Below, piece after piece: positions 15,392 through 23,677 of a stretch of DNA of 64,000 bases. How positions within the stretch are numbered: position 1 is the first letter of the stretch; the number at the start of each line of letters is the position of its first letter. Under the pieces are notes generated by a model that searched no databases, was not told the origin of the DNA, and was given only the letters and a program-made list of their open reading frames with translations. The stretch comes from Winkia neuii subsp. neuii DSM 8576 (GTDB lineage: Bacteria; Actinomycetota; Actinomycetes; Actinomycetales; Actinomycetaceae), in contig NZ_ATUW01000005.1 of NCBI RefSeq assembly GCF_000420405.1, forward strand, positions 1 to 64,000, given 5' to 3'. Both the position numbers and the translations under genes were made by a program.

Positions 15392-16741
15392 ATGATCAAG
15401 ACAACTACCGCACGCGAGCGTGTCGACAACATATTTCCTGAGTTGGTCGAAACATTAAAGAAAATTATTTCCATTCCTTCAGTAAGTTCAGATCTGCAGA
15501 AGCAAAATAAGGTCTTAGAAAGTGCAAACTTTGTGAAGGACCAGCTAGAGAAGGCTGGGCTTGAGGCTGAAATTTGTTATGCCAACTACGACGATGGCAC
15601 GCAGGGGCGCCCGGCCGTGCTGGCACACAAGCAGGTTGACGAAAAGGCTCCCACGGTTTTGCTTTATGCCCATCACGACGTTCAGCCTGTAGGCGAGGTA
15701 GACCGCTGGTCGACCGATCCATTCACGCCGGTACAAAAAGGCGATCGTCTGTATGGGCGAGGAGCAGCTGACGATGGGGCTGGCATCATCGCCCATATTG
15801 GTGCTTTGCGCGCCTTGGGCGATGATCTGCCTGTGAACGTCACTGTATATGTTGAGGGCGAAGAAGAAATTGGGTCTGGTTCGTTCCGGAATTTCCTTGA
15901 AAAGTACAAAGATAGGCTGCGCGCCGATCGCATTATTGTGGCTGACTCCGGAAACTGGAAGGTGGGTGTGCCTGCGGTAACTTCTACGCTACGCGGGGTT
16001 ATTCAGTCAGATGTCACCGTGTCCGTGGCTAAACATGCCTCTCATTCCGGGCAATTTGGCGGGCCGATATTGGACGCCGTAACTCTGGCTTCCCTATTGA
16101 TTTCTTCCCTGTTTGACAAGAACGGAGACGTCGCAGTTGAAGGTTTAGGGGGCTCGAACAAGGCTGACGTGGTCTACGAAGAGGATGATTTTAGGTCCGA
16201 TGCCGGACTGCTGGAGGGCGTAAAGCTTGCAGGTACCGGTGATTTGGCTGCCCGCCTTTGGACGAAACCAGCAATTTCTATTATTGGTTGGGATGTTCGT
16301 CCGCTCGAGACTGCCTCAAACACCTTGGCTCCCACCACAACCTTCCGCATTTCTATGCGAACGGTTCCGGGCGTGCCTTCTGAAGAAGCTAATCGGGCCC
16401 TCGAAAAGCATTTGCGCGAACACGCTCCATTCGGTGCTCATATTGAGATCACCCGAAACGAGATGGGGCCGTCTTATAAGGCTGGCCAAACCCAAGCGAT
16501 AAAAGATTTGCACTGGGCACTCGACGAGGCCTGGCAAACCGATTCTGTAAACATTGGGCAGGGTGGATCGATTCCGTTTATCGCGGATTTCGCTACAGTA
16601 TTTCCAGAGGCAGACGTGCTTGTAACTGGGGTTGAAGACCCTGAATCTCACGCCCACTCCGAGGACGAATCAGTACACCTTGGCGATCTACACAATGCCG
16701 TGTTGGCAGAGGCTCTGTTACTAGCCAAAACAGGCAAGTGA
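15392..16741 (+). CDS. M20-family dipeptidase
   Basis: This 449-residue zinc peptidase belongs to the dipeptidase group of M20. The first metal motif is LLYAHHDVQPVG, then LYGRGAADDGAG with the bridging Asp, and EGEEEIGS with the catalytic Glu and a metal-ligand Glu. HASHSGQFGG marks the dimerisation domain, and the last His ligand lies in ESHAHSEDESV. It should cleave dipeptides or short peptides in the cytosol. Its stop overlaps the GTG of the next gene by 4 bases (GTGA), so the two are translationally coupled. Confidence 0.92.
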   Translation: MIKTTTARERVDNIFPELVETLKKIISIPSVSSDLQKQNKVLESANFVKDQLEKAGLEAEICYANYDDGTQGRPAVLAHKQVDEKAPTVLLYAHHDVQPVGEVDRWSTDPFTPVQKGDRLYGRGAADDGAGIIAHIGALRALGDDLPVNVTVYVEGEEEIGSGSFRNFLEKYKDRLRADRIIVADSGNWKVGVPAVTSTLRGVIQSDVTVSVAKHASHSGQFGGPILDAVTLASLLISSLFDKNGDVAVEGLGGSNKADVVYEEDDFRSDAGLLEGVKLAGTGDLAARLWTKPAISIIGWDVRPLETASNTLAPTTTFRISMRTVPGVPSEEANRALEKHLREHAPFGAHIEITRNEMGPSYKAGQTQAIKDLHWALDEAWQTDSVNIGQGGSIPFIADFATVFPEADVLVTGVEDPESHAHSEDESVHLGDLHNAVLAEALLLAKTGK

Positions 16742-17751
16742 AAATAGCTCTTTTTTGCGCTGATTATGAAGGCGACCCGTCTGCAGGATTTACCAGGCGG
16801 GTCGCCTCGGGCTGGCAAGAGTTCGCAAAAACGGATCGGTTTGATTTTTTTGTTGGCGGTCCTAGCGGCGGTCTACTACGCGAAGGTCTTCTCCAGCAGG
16901 GCTGGATGGATGGCGGCGAGCTGGTTGCCACAAATTTTCTGGATAGAGAAGTTGGAGCTCCCTGCTTGGTTAAAAGCGGCGAGCTGTTCGTAGATGCTTC
17001 TGCGATTACCGATCCGGATGGACAGGCCCCAGAAGGGGCGATTTGCGAGGGGCAGGGCTCTAAAGGACTAGGCAGCATCTTGGCACAGGCCCTCGCTAGC
17101 CAACACGAAACGATCTACGTGGCACTCGGAGGTGCCTGTGCGGTCGATTTGGGACAGGCTGCATTCGCGGAGCTAGCTGCATCTGGCATTGATAGCTTCT
17201 CGAAGCGGGTGGTTGTATTGGTGGAAGAGCAACGTCCGCTGCTGGGGCTTTCGGGGACTGCAACTGACTACCGCGGAAGCAGCCGCGAAGAGGCCGCCGC
17301 TTTGCAAAAGCACTTGCTTGAAGGAAGTGCCTTCCTTAGGTCGCTCGAAGCCGAGCGGGAGAGGGCGAAACTCATCTCGACTGTAGGTACTTGTGCCGGG
17401 TCAGGCTCTGGCGGCGGAGCAGGCGAAGTATTTCGTTTGCTAGGAGCAGAGCTAAGAGCTGCTTCCTCGTGGATTATGGAGCGGGCAGGCGCGAGTACGG
17501 GGTTAGCTGAGGCTGATTTGGCAGTGGTTTTTGACGGTAAGATTCATTCGCAGACTATGCGTGATTCTCTGTCGGCTTGGGTAGGTGAGAAGGCTACCGA
17601 GAACGCTATTGCTACGGTGCTAGCACCCCGGGAGTGCTCGCTGTCAAGGGCAGAGGTCGCCCATTTTGGCATTAACGCAATATTCTTTCATCCGGAACTT
17701 TCCCCGGAGCAAATTGGCCTACGCTTAGCGCGTACCTGGTCACATATGTAG
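16738..17751 (+). CDS. Glycerate kinase-family protein
   Basis: This 337-residue protein resembles the GarK/GlxK glycerate kinase family, which phosphorylates glycerate with ATP. Recognisable blocks are GSKGLGSIL, YVALGGACAVDLGQAA, GLSGTATDY and the C-terminal ADLAVVFDGKIHSQTM, which matches the family's ADLVITGEGRLDGQT. Several positions differ from well-studied enzymes, including the loss of the Gly-Glu pair in the last block, so activity is not certain. It sits just upstream of erpA; I recall the same pairing around Rv2204c-Rv2205c of M. tuberculosis. It starts with a GTG that overlaps the M20 peptidase stop. Confidence 0.72.
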   Translation: MKIALFCADYEGDPSAGFTRRVASGWQEFAKTDRFDFFVGGPSGGLLREGLLQQGWMDGGELVATNFLDREVGAPCLVKSGELFVDASAITDPDGQAPEGAICEGQGSKGLGSILAQALASQHETIYVALGGACAVDLGQAAFAELAASGIDSFSKRVVVLVEEQRPLLGLSGTATDYRGSSREEAAALQKHLLEGSAFLRSLEAERERAKLISTVGTCAGSGSGGGAGEVFRLLGAELRAASSWIMERAGASTGLAEADLAVVFDGKIHSQTMRDSLSAWVGEKATENAIATVLAPRECSLSRAEVAHFGINAIFFHPELSPEQIGLRLARTWSHM

Positions 17752-17818
17752 CGACATTCTTGGCGTGAGGCCGTAGGGTAATGGGGTAAGAATGCACAAG
17801 TCGAACGTGGAGGATCAC

Positions 17819-18172
17819 ATGAGCCAGAGCACAACTGAGGCTCCCACTCACGAAGTAACATTGACTGACGCTGCCGCCCAGAAAGTACGCTCTCTCTTGG
17901 AGCAGGAGGGCCGGGATGATCTGAGGCTGCGCGTTGCAGTACAGCCCGGAGGGTGCTCGGGCCTTATCTATCAGCTCTTTTTTGACGAGCGTCTGCTAGA
18001 TGGGGACGCTGTTGCGGACTTTGGGGGAGTAGAGGTAGTAGTCGACAAGATGTCAGTACCATACCTTGCGGGCGCGACTATCGACTTTGCCGACACGATT
18101 GAGCGGCAGGGCTTCACAATTGACAATCCGAATGCAGGGAACTCTTGTGCCTGCGGGCAGTCCTTCCACTAA
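17819..18172 (+). CDS. erpA: Iron-sulfur cluster insertion protein ErpA (HesB/IscA family)
   Basis: This 117-residue A-type carrier delivers Fe-S clusters to apoproteins. The three conserved cysteines are present: one in QPGGCSGLIYQL and two in NSCACGQSF at the C-terminus. The ATG at 17819 follows AGGA with 5 bases between; the frame extends upstream to 17792 without family similarity. Fe-S clients in this window include aconitase. It is followed after 20 bases by the FKBP lipoprotein gene. Confidence 0.93.
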   Translation: MSQSTTEAPTHEVTLTDAAAQKVRSLLEQEGRDDLRLRVAVQPGGCSGLIYQLFFDERLLDGDAVADFGGVEVVVDKMSVPYLAGATIDFADTIERQGFTIDNPNAGNSCACGQSFH

Positions 18173-18192
18173 CCACTAAAAGACTAGGAAAT

Positions 18193-19143
18193 ATGCGCTA
18201 CAAAACCCTCGCCGGCACTAGCCGGCTGCTGGCGATCCTCGCCATTTTTTCGATTATTGTTTTTGCTCTGAGCGCGTGCTCCTCGCAGAGCAGTTCGCAG
18301 TCCGAGAAGGGCTTTCCCGCCGTTAGCGGCAAAGAGGGACAAAAGCCCACTATTGCGAAGGGCGTAGGGACGGCCCCCAAGGAGCTGAAGACCCGAGTGC
18401 TGAAGAAGGGGAGCGGCCACAAAGTTGGCGCAAAAGATACAGTCTTGGCCTCCTACAGCGGGCAATTGTGGAACGGCAAGGTTTTCGACTCCACTTGGGA
18501 AAATAACCGTGGTCCGGCGGCGTTCGGGCTAAATCAGGTAATCCCTGGCTGGAAAGAGGGATTAGCAGGCAAACACGTCGGCGACCGCGTACAGCTGGTT
18601 ATCCCCCCGGACAAGGGGTATGGGGCAAAAGAGAATGGTCCTATTCCTGCCAATTCAACACTGGTGTTCGTAGTAGACATCAAGGATTCGGCGAATATGG
18701 CCGATACCTCAATTTTGAACAAGGCGAAGGCCACTGGGGCATCTTTGCCGGAGGGCCTCTCAGTTGCTGGAAAACCCGGTGCCAAGCCCGAGCTGAAGAT
18801 CGAAAAGAACTTTGCTGCTCCCTCCGAGTTCAAGGCCATAGTTTTGAGCGAAGGTACTGGCGAGCCTGTGCAAGCTGACGACATAGTCGGCTACCACATC
18901 ACTGCCCAGTTGGTGAGCTCTGATGGGCCAAAGGACTCTCCACAATCCTCCTGGGATATGGGCGGCGTACAAACTACTCCGCAGTCGATAGGCTCAAACG
19001 GCGAAGTAATGAAGCTGTTTCTTGGGCAAAAGGTAGGCTCTAGGGTACTTTTGCTGATGCCTGCCTCTAAAGGGGCGAGCGGTAACCCGATTGATGCGAG
19101 GGTCGTGATATTAGATATCACCGGTAAGTTAGCAACCAAGTAG
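18193..19143 (+). CDS. Lipoprotein with two FKBP-type peptidyl-prolyl isomerase domains
   Basis: This 316-residue protein has a signal peptide with lipobox ALSAC (lipidated Cys29), so it works on the outer membrane face. The first FKBP domain (about 75-170) keeps the canonical core: VLASYSGQLWNGKVFDST, VIPGWKEGLAGKHVGDRVQLVIPP, GYGAKE and NSTLVFVVDI. A second FKBP-like domain (about 200-315) is divergent: it has VGYHITAQL and GQKVGSRVLLLMPAS but lacks the full aromatic active-site set, so it may only assist folding or binding. TAGGAA precedes the ATG. A large palindromic terminator follows. Confidence 0.9.
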   Translation: MRYKTLAGTSRLLAILAIFSIIVFALSACSSQSSSQSEKGFPAVSGKEGQKPTIAKGVGTAPKELKTRVLKKGSGHKVGAKDTVLASYSGQLWNGKVFDSTWENNRGPAAFGLNQVIPGWKEGLAGKHVGDRVQLVIPPDKGYGAKENGPIPANSTLVFVVDIKDSANMADTSILNKAKATGASLPEGLSVAGKPGAKPELKIEKNFAAPSEFKAIVLSEGTGEPVQADDIVGYHITAQLVSSDGPKDSPQSSWDMGGVQTTPQSIGSNGEVMKLFLGQKVGSRVLLLMPASKGASGNPIDARVVILDITGKLATK

Positions 19144-19144
19144 C

Positions 19145-19192
19145 GTTAAATAGTTTTGGGAGGCACCTAGGTGCCTCCCAAAACTATTTAAC
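19145..19192. terminator. 48-bp perfect palindrome, bidirectional terminator
   Basis: Both 24-base arms match perfectly about a centre between 19168 and 19169 with no spacer. In RNA it would form a hairpin of about 20 bp with a tiny loop, ending in UAUUUAAC on either strand. It lies between the convergent FKBP and sodA genes, starting 1 base after the first stop and ending 9 before the second. Confidence 0.85.
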
Positions 19193-19201
19193 GAACTGCC
19201 T

Positions 19202-19825
19202 TCAGGCGATCACTAGCCCACCGAAGTTCTGCTTGGCCGACTCGAATCGTTTCGCAACGTTCTGCCAGTTGACTATGTTCCAGAAAGCTTTCACATAGTC
19301 TCCCTTGACATTTTGATAATCGAGGTAGAAGGCGTGTTCCCACATGTCTAGCATCAATAGCGGCACTGTAGCTACAGGCACATTGCCCTGCTGATCGTAG
19401 AGCTGGAAGGTGACTAAGCGCTGGCCGATAGTGTCGAATGCTAGCACTGCCCAGCCAGACCCTTGGATGCCGGTGGCAGCAGCAGTGAACTGTGCCTTGA
19501 ATTTGTCAAAGGAACCAAAAAATTCCTTAATTGCATCTGCCAGCTCACCCTCGGGCTGATCTCCGCCATCTGGGCTTAGGTTGGTCCAGAAGATGGAGTG
19601 GTTGGTGTGTCCACCTAAGTTGAATGCCAGATCCTTTTCGAACTGGTTAATTGCTGCCAGATCGCCTGCCTCACGGGCTTCTGCAAGCTTTTCTAGGGCG
19701 GAGTTTGCGCCTTTTACGTAAGTGGCGTGGTGCTTGTCGTGGTGTAGTTCCATGATCTTGCCTGAAATATGCGGCTCTAAGGCAGCGTAGTCATAGGGAA
19801 GATCCGGCAATGTGTATTCGGCCAT
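19202..19825 (-). CDS. sodA: Superoxide dismutase, Fe/Mn family
   Basis: This 207-residue enzyme removes superoxide. The metal ligands are visible: His28 (MELHHDKHH), His76 ([10 protein letters not shown]), and the Asp and His in [15 protein letters not shown] near residues 160 and 164. The metal cannot be settled by reading; actinobacterial forms use Fe, Mn or both. No signal peptide is present, so it is cytosolic or leaderless-secreted as in mycobacteria. AAGGAGG gives a strong ribosome binding site. The upstream region holds paired CCGGTAC direct repeats that may bind a regulator. Confidence 0.96.
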   Translation of the reverse strand: MAEYTLPDLPYDYAALEPHISGKIMELHHDKHHATYVKGANSALEKLAEAREAGDLAAINQFEKDLAFNLGGHTNHSIFWTNLSPDGGDQPEGELADAIKEFFGSFDKFKAQFTAAATGIQGSGWAVLAFDTIGQRLVTFQLYDQQGNVPVATVPLLMLDMWEHAFYLDYQNVKGDYVKAFWNIVNWQNVAKRFESAKQNFGGLVIA

Positions 19826-19847
19826 TCTTGCCTCCTTAGTGTTTAGT

Positions 19848-19882
19848 GAAGTACCGGAATGTACCGGTGGGTCAAAAGACCC
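19848..19882 (-). promoter_or_regulatory. sodA upstream region with direct repeats and a small hairpin
   Basis: Reading the minus strand, TTGACC (19870-19875) could be a -35. CCGGTAC occurs twice (19861-19867 and 19851-19857), starting exactly 10 bp apart, one helical turn. GGGTC-AAAA-GACCC (19869-19882) can form a small hairpin. The repeats have the geometry of an operator between -35 and -10, but the binding protein is unknown and the -10 (TACTTC) is poor. Confidence 0.35.
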
Positions 19883-20024
19883 TTGTGTTAAACCTTAGTC
19901 GTGATCAGCACTTTTCGCCTGAGCAGAGGAACAAACTCAGACAGGTGAGCGTTCCCTGGACATTTTTGACTATCATGTTGCTTACGGGCGTCTGCCTGTA
20001 AACGTTGTATTCGAGAGGAAGAAA

Positions 20025-20429
20025 ATGGCTAGCGAACAGAACCCGGTAGAGCTGTTGGTTTACTCCGACGACAAGGAAACCCGCGAAACCATCATCCGGG
20101 CCGTTGGAAATAGACCAGGTAAAGGGCTACCAGAGGTTCGATGGCATGAGGTAGCTACTCCCGCTGCAGCGCTAGAGGCAGTCGAAGAAAAAGTGTTCCC
20201 CTTGGCGGTGCTGGACGGAGAGGCCGCAAAGAGCTCGGGATTGGTCGTTGCTAGAACGATTGCAGATACTATTTCACAGGATCATATTCCGGCCTTTGTC
20301 TTTACGATTGCCCGCCCCCAGGATCAATGGCTGGCGAACTTTTCTAAAGCAGCGGCATGCGTGCCATTTCCAATTGATCCTAAACAGATGCAAGAAGCAA
20401 TAGCAGAAGTACTGAGACAGAAACAATGA
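20025..20429 (+). CDS. Stand-alone receiver-like protein, degenerate
   Basis: This 134-residue protein consists of a single CheY-like fold with no output domain. It keeps the acidic pair (YSDDKE) and a central Asp (AVLDGEAA), but the usual Lys of the KPF loop is missing (CVPFPIDPKQM), so normal phosphorylation-driven switching is doubtful. GAGAGGAAG precedes the ATG. Its stop overlaps the trpD ATG by 4 bases (ATGA), so both are co-translated; the link to tryptophan synthesis is unexplained. Confidence 0.72.
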   Translation: MASEQNPVELLVYSDDKETRETIIRAVGNRPGKGLPEVRWHEVATPAAALEAVEEKVFPLAVLDGEAAKSSGLVVARTIADTISQDHIPAFVFTIARPQDQWLANFSKAAACVPFPIDPKQMQEAIAEVLRQKQ

Positions 20430-21469
20430 ACGTTAACAAATGGCCAGAAATTCTGGCAACTACGGTTGCAGGGAAAGATCTAACTTACGAACAGTCCAGC
20501 TGGGTTATGGACCAGGTGATGACCGGTGAAGCCGGGGATGCTAGGTTAGCTGGATTCTTGACCTCGCTAGCAGCCAAAGGGGCAACTGTCGACGAAATTC
20601 GTGGCCTGGCCGACTCAATGCAGTCCCATGCGGTTTCCTTAGACGTGCCCACCGATGTGCTGGATATTGTGGGTACGGGCGGAGACGGTGCCCATACGGT
20701 AAATATTTCTACGATGGCCTCCTTGATCATTGCGGCCGCCGGCGTTCCCGTTGTAAAACATGGAAACCGGGCGTCTACGTCCTCTTGCGGCGCAGCAGAT
20801 GTAATCGAGGAGTTGGGAGTCAACCTAAACCTTCAACCCGCTAAAGTGGCCGAGGTTTTCCACAAGATCGGGATTACCTTCTGTTTTGCAAATCTATTCC
20901 ATCCATCCATGCGCTTCGCAGCACCGGTACGAAAGGTCCTCGGCATCCCCACGGCGTTTAACGTTCTGGGCCCGTTGACCAACCCGGCTGCACCGGAAGC
21001 TTGTGCAGTGGGCGTGGCTAGCGAAAAGAATGCCCCACTAGTTGCCGGCGTGTTTGTGGCCCGTGGCATGCGCGGTTTGGTGTTTCGTGGAATCCACAGG
21101 GGGCTCGACGAGCTTTCTGCAATCGAGCCAAATCAGATCTGGGACATTCGCGATGGCGAGGTTACCTACCACGAGGTAGACGCCACCCAACTGGGATTGC
21201 CGAAAGCAACGTTAGAGGACCTGCGCGGGGGAGACCCAAGGCACAATGCGCAGGTATTCAGGCGCATCATCGACGGGGAGACAGGGCCCATCCACGATGC
21301 CGTACTGCTCAACGCGGCTGGGGGGATCGTGGCATACGGCAAACATCCCGAGCTCAGCGACGGAAATCTCCTCACCCGGTTGGAGCATGGTCTGCAGATA
21401 GCGAAAGATACGTTGCAGTCGGGCAGGCCAGCCGAGTTACTGCAAAGCTGGATCGAACTTACGAAGTAG
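20426..21469 (+). CDS. trpD: Anthranilate phosphoribosyltransferase
   Basis: This 347-residue enzyme joins anthranilate to PRPP, the second step of tryptophan synthesis. The PRPP-binding GTGGDGAHTVNIS loop, KHGNRASTSSCGAADVIEELG and the metal-binding FRGIHRGLDELSA-type segment are present. No other trp gene lies in the window; the isolated trpD next to a DnaQ/GIY-YIG gene also occurs in mycobacteria (Rv2191-Rv2192c, from memory). It overlaps the convergent nuclease gene by 11 bp. Confidence 0.94.
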   Translation: MNVNKWPEILATTVAGKDLTYEQSSWVMDQVMTGEAGDARLAGFLTSLAAKGATVDEIRGLADSMQSHAVSLDVPTDVLDIVGTGGDGAHTVNISTMASLIIAAAGVPVVKHGNRASTSSCGAADVIEELGVNLNLQPAKVAEVFHKIGITFCFANLFHPSMRFAAPVRKVLGIPTAFNVLGPLTNPAAPEACAVGVASEKNAPLVAGVFVARGMRGLVFRGIHRGLDELSAIEPNQIWDIRDGEVTYHEVDATQLGLPKATLEDLRGGDPRHNAQVFRRIIDGETGPIHDAVLLNAAGGIVAYGKHPELSDGNLLTRLEHGLQIAKDTLQSGRPAELLQSWIELTK

Positions 21470-23207
21470 CCAGTTTGAGCTTGTTGTAGAGATCCAGATA
21501 TCTGCCGACCCCGTCCACATGCCATGCGGCGGGGTCGGTTTGTGTACCCTGCCAAACAATGATTCTTGTGGGTGCACTAAGTAACCATTTGGAATTCGCT
21601 ATGAGCTCCTCCCTAGAAAACGCTCTACAGCTTGGCACATCCGGCCAGCATTCTTCGAGTGTTTCGATGGTAGGAAGAGGACTGGCTGCGGGGGCGCTCT
21701 GTGCAGTTGCAACTACCATTCCGTAGCTCAACCCAAGTATTTCCCAACCTCCCTTTGGTAGCTTTCGAGCCGCAATAATTTTTGGGCAAACGCGCACTGG
21801 GCGAGTCCATAAATCGGCGAAAGCCCCATCCAGAAGTGCTTTCAAATGGTCGCGCTCCAGAGCCGCAGCCTCAAACTCCTCGGCTGCAGAAAGATCACCT
21901 ATTGTTTCTAAACTCGCCTCTACCAAACTAGCGAGATGGCCATTTAGTAGCTCCTTAGCATCAGCACAGGCAATTTCATCGGCCTCGGTAAAGCCATGGC
22001 AGGGTGCACTGCAACCGCCCGTCTGGGCAAGATAACAGTCCTTGTGATAAGGCGTATCTACCTTCCGCAGCGGCAAGGCACACTGCCTTATGCGGGAAGC
22101 TCGACAGATGGCTAAGGCACTCGCACTAGCGCGTTTTTTAGACGAAAATGGGCCGAGCCGAACTCCCTTGGGCACTCGCGTAACTTTGAGGCGTGGAACG
22201 GCCTCTTGCGTAAGTTCTACCCACCAATGACGTTTTTGGTTCCTGGAAGCTCTGTTGTATGGCGGTTTATAGCGATCTATTTCCTCCAGTTCTAGTATTC
22301 GTGCCTGGTGCTCAGAAACGGTTGGGGTGTAGGTGAGTGAAGCCGCGATATCTAGCATCTCGCGTATTCGGCCTCGCCCTTCTGAAGCAGTGAAGTAACT
22401 GCGGGTGCGAGCTCTCAGGTTTTTCGAGGAGCCAATGTACAGCACGTCGCCGTTTTGGGCGCGAAAGTAGTAGACTCCTGCCCTAGCTGGAATGTCCTTG
22501 GTAAGTCTTACTTTGCGCCTGCGTTTTAGTGGAATCGGAGCCGAAAAAGTGGCTATATCTTCTAGGTGAGTAAGACCCGCAGGGGCCGCCTTTTCGAGTA
22601 ATCCGTACAGGACGTCAACGGTAGCACGAGCGTCGGTTAGAGCTCTATGATCCGGGGGAGCAGCTTTAGAAAACAGCCCGGCTAGCGTCGAGAGTTTGTG
22701 GTTTTTTACCTGAGGGCGAGGCAGCAGCATGCGGGCCAGAGCAAGAGTGTCCAAAACTAGCGGGTTTGGCCAAGCGTATCCCAACTGGGCTGCTGCCCTC
22801 TTTAGAAACCCGACGTCGAAAGAAGCATTGTGGGCAACCAACACCGTGGAGCTAGAAAGTCCGGCAAACTCCAGAAACGCCCCAAATGCTTCTGCCAGTC
22901 TTGGTGCACGCGCCACTGCGGCATTAGTAATGCCCGTCAGAGCCGTAATTTTGGGCGGAATGAACTGGGCAGGATTTACCAGCGTGGAAAATTCGCCCTC
23001 GACTGCTCCTGAGAGTACTTTCACGGCCCCTATTTCCGTGATGGCGGCACCGGCTCCCATTCCGGTGGTCTCGAGGTCCACAACAACAAATGTAGCCTCA
23101 CTTAGGGGAGTGCCCATCTGCGCGAAAGAGCTCTGTACGCATTGTGTTCCATCCAGCGAATCTAGCTGACGAACTCTAGCTAGCTTCGCAGCCAAACTAC
23201 TTGCCAT
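21459..23207 (-). CDS. DnaQ-like exonuclease fused to a GIY-YIG (UvrC/Cho-like) nuclease
   Basis: This 582-residue protein joins two nucleases. The N-terminal DEDDh exonuclease (about 30-205) has VVVDLETTG, LVAHNASFDVGFL and HRALTDARATVDV. A GIY-YIG domain follows (about 238-325) with AGVYYFRAQNGDVLYIGSSKNLRAR, then a UvrC-like region with cysteines (CYLAQTGGCSAPC). It resembles Rv2191 and probably incises or trims damaged DNA independently of UvrABC; this is inference from domains. The ATG at 23207 lies inside the last codons of the upstream membrane-protein gene (11-bp overlap), so they form an operon. The frame extends to 23228 without family support. Confidence 0.88.
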   Translation of the reverse strand: MASSLAAKLARVRQLDSLDGTQCVQSSFAQMGTPLSEATFVVVDLETTGMGAGAAITEIGAVKVLSGAVEGEFSTLVNPAQFIPPKITALTGITNAAVARAPRLAEAFGAFLEFAGLSSSTVLVAHNASFDVGFLKRAAAQLGYAWPNPLVLDTLALARMLLPRPQVKNHKLSTLAGLFSKAAPPDHRALTDARATVDVLYGLLEKAAPAGLTHLEDIATFSAPIPLKRRRKVRLTKDIPARAGVYYFRAQNGDVLYIGSSKNLRARTRSYFTASEGRGRIREMLDIAASLTYTPTVSEHQARILELEEIDRYKPPYNRASRNQKRHWWVELTQEAVPRLKVTRVPKGVRLGPFSSKKRASASALAICRASRIRQCALPLRKVDTPYHKDCYLAQTGGCSAPCHGFTEADEIACADAKELLNGHLASLVEASLETIGDLSAAEEFEAAALERDHLKALLDGAFADLWTRPVRVCPKIIAARKLPKGGWEILGLSYGMVVATAQSAPAASPLPTIETLEECWPDVPSCRAFSREELIANSKWLLSAPTRIIVWQGTQTDPAAWHVDGVGRYLDLYNKLKLATS

Positions 23208-23610
23208 TGCGCTCAGAACGCAGCCCAATTGTGAGCGGAATGGGGGTAGCTAAGGCGATAACTATAAGTGCTCCCCCTAGAAGAGGGGGCATGGTGCGGC
23301 CTATAAAAAAGTAAACGCAACTTGTGATAATAACCACAGCCCACATGCAGATAAAAGCCACCATAGGCCACGAAGGCATCAGTTTCCCAGATGGCCTTTC
23401 GGGAACAAAATTCTGCTCGGCCAGTGAGTAGTCGCGCGGCCCTCGGCCGGCCATTGCACCTGGAGAAGGTGTTGCTTTGTCCATGCGCACCCCCATCCCG
23501 GCGGCACTGGACATGTCGACGTCTCCAACAATGTCGGCAAACCTACGATCTATTTCGCTTTTTGACATATCTTCCGGCTCGCCGCGCCCCGAGTTCTGCT
23601 TTCCCGTCAT
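23197..23610 (-). CDS. Small membrane protein of unknown function
   Basis: This 137-residue protein has a soluble, Met/Ser-rich N-terminal part (about 1-80) and two hydrophobic segments near the C-terminus (PMVAFICMWAVVIITSCVYFF and a second rich in Leu and Ile), ending in RSERNGK. I do not recognise a family. The ATG at 23610 is favoured because TAGTCT ends 7 bases before it; an in-frame ATG at 23568 with GGAAG in front is an alternative. It is co-translated with the downstream nuclease. Confidence 0.62.
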   Translation of the reverse strand: MTGKQNSGRGEPEDMSKSEIDRRFADIVGDVDMSSAAGMGVRMDKATPSPGAMAGRGPRDYSLAEQNFVPERPSGKLMPSWPMVAFICMWAVVIITSCVYFFIGRTMPPLLGGALIVIALATPIPLTIGLRSERNGK

Positions 23611-23617
23611 ACGATGA

Positions 23618-23623
23618 AGACTA
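23618..23623 (-). promoter_or_regulatory. -10 element TAGTCT of the small membrane protein gene
   Basis: TAGTCT ends 7 bases before the ATG at 23610 with no Shine-Dalgarno sequence, so a leaderless mRNA is predicted for this two-gene operon. Confidence 0.45.
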
Positions 23624-23677
23624 GCGCCTTGCACCCACAGGTGAAAGCTGGCGCAAGGCAATTTCGAAGGGAAAGAC

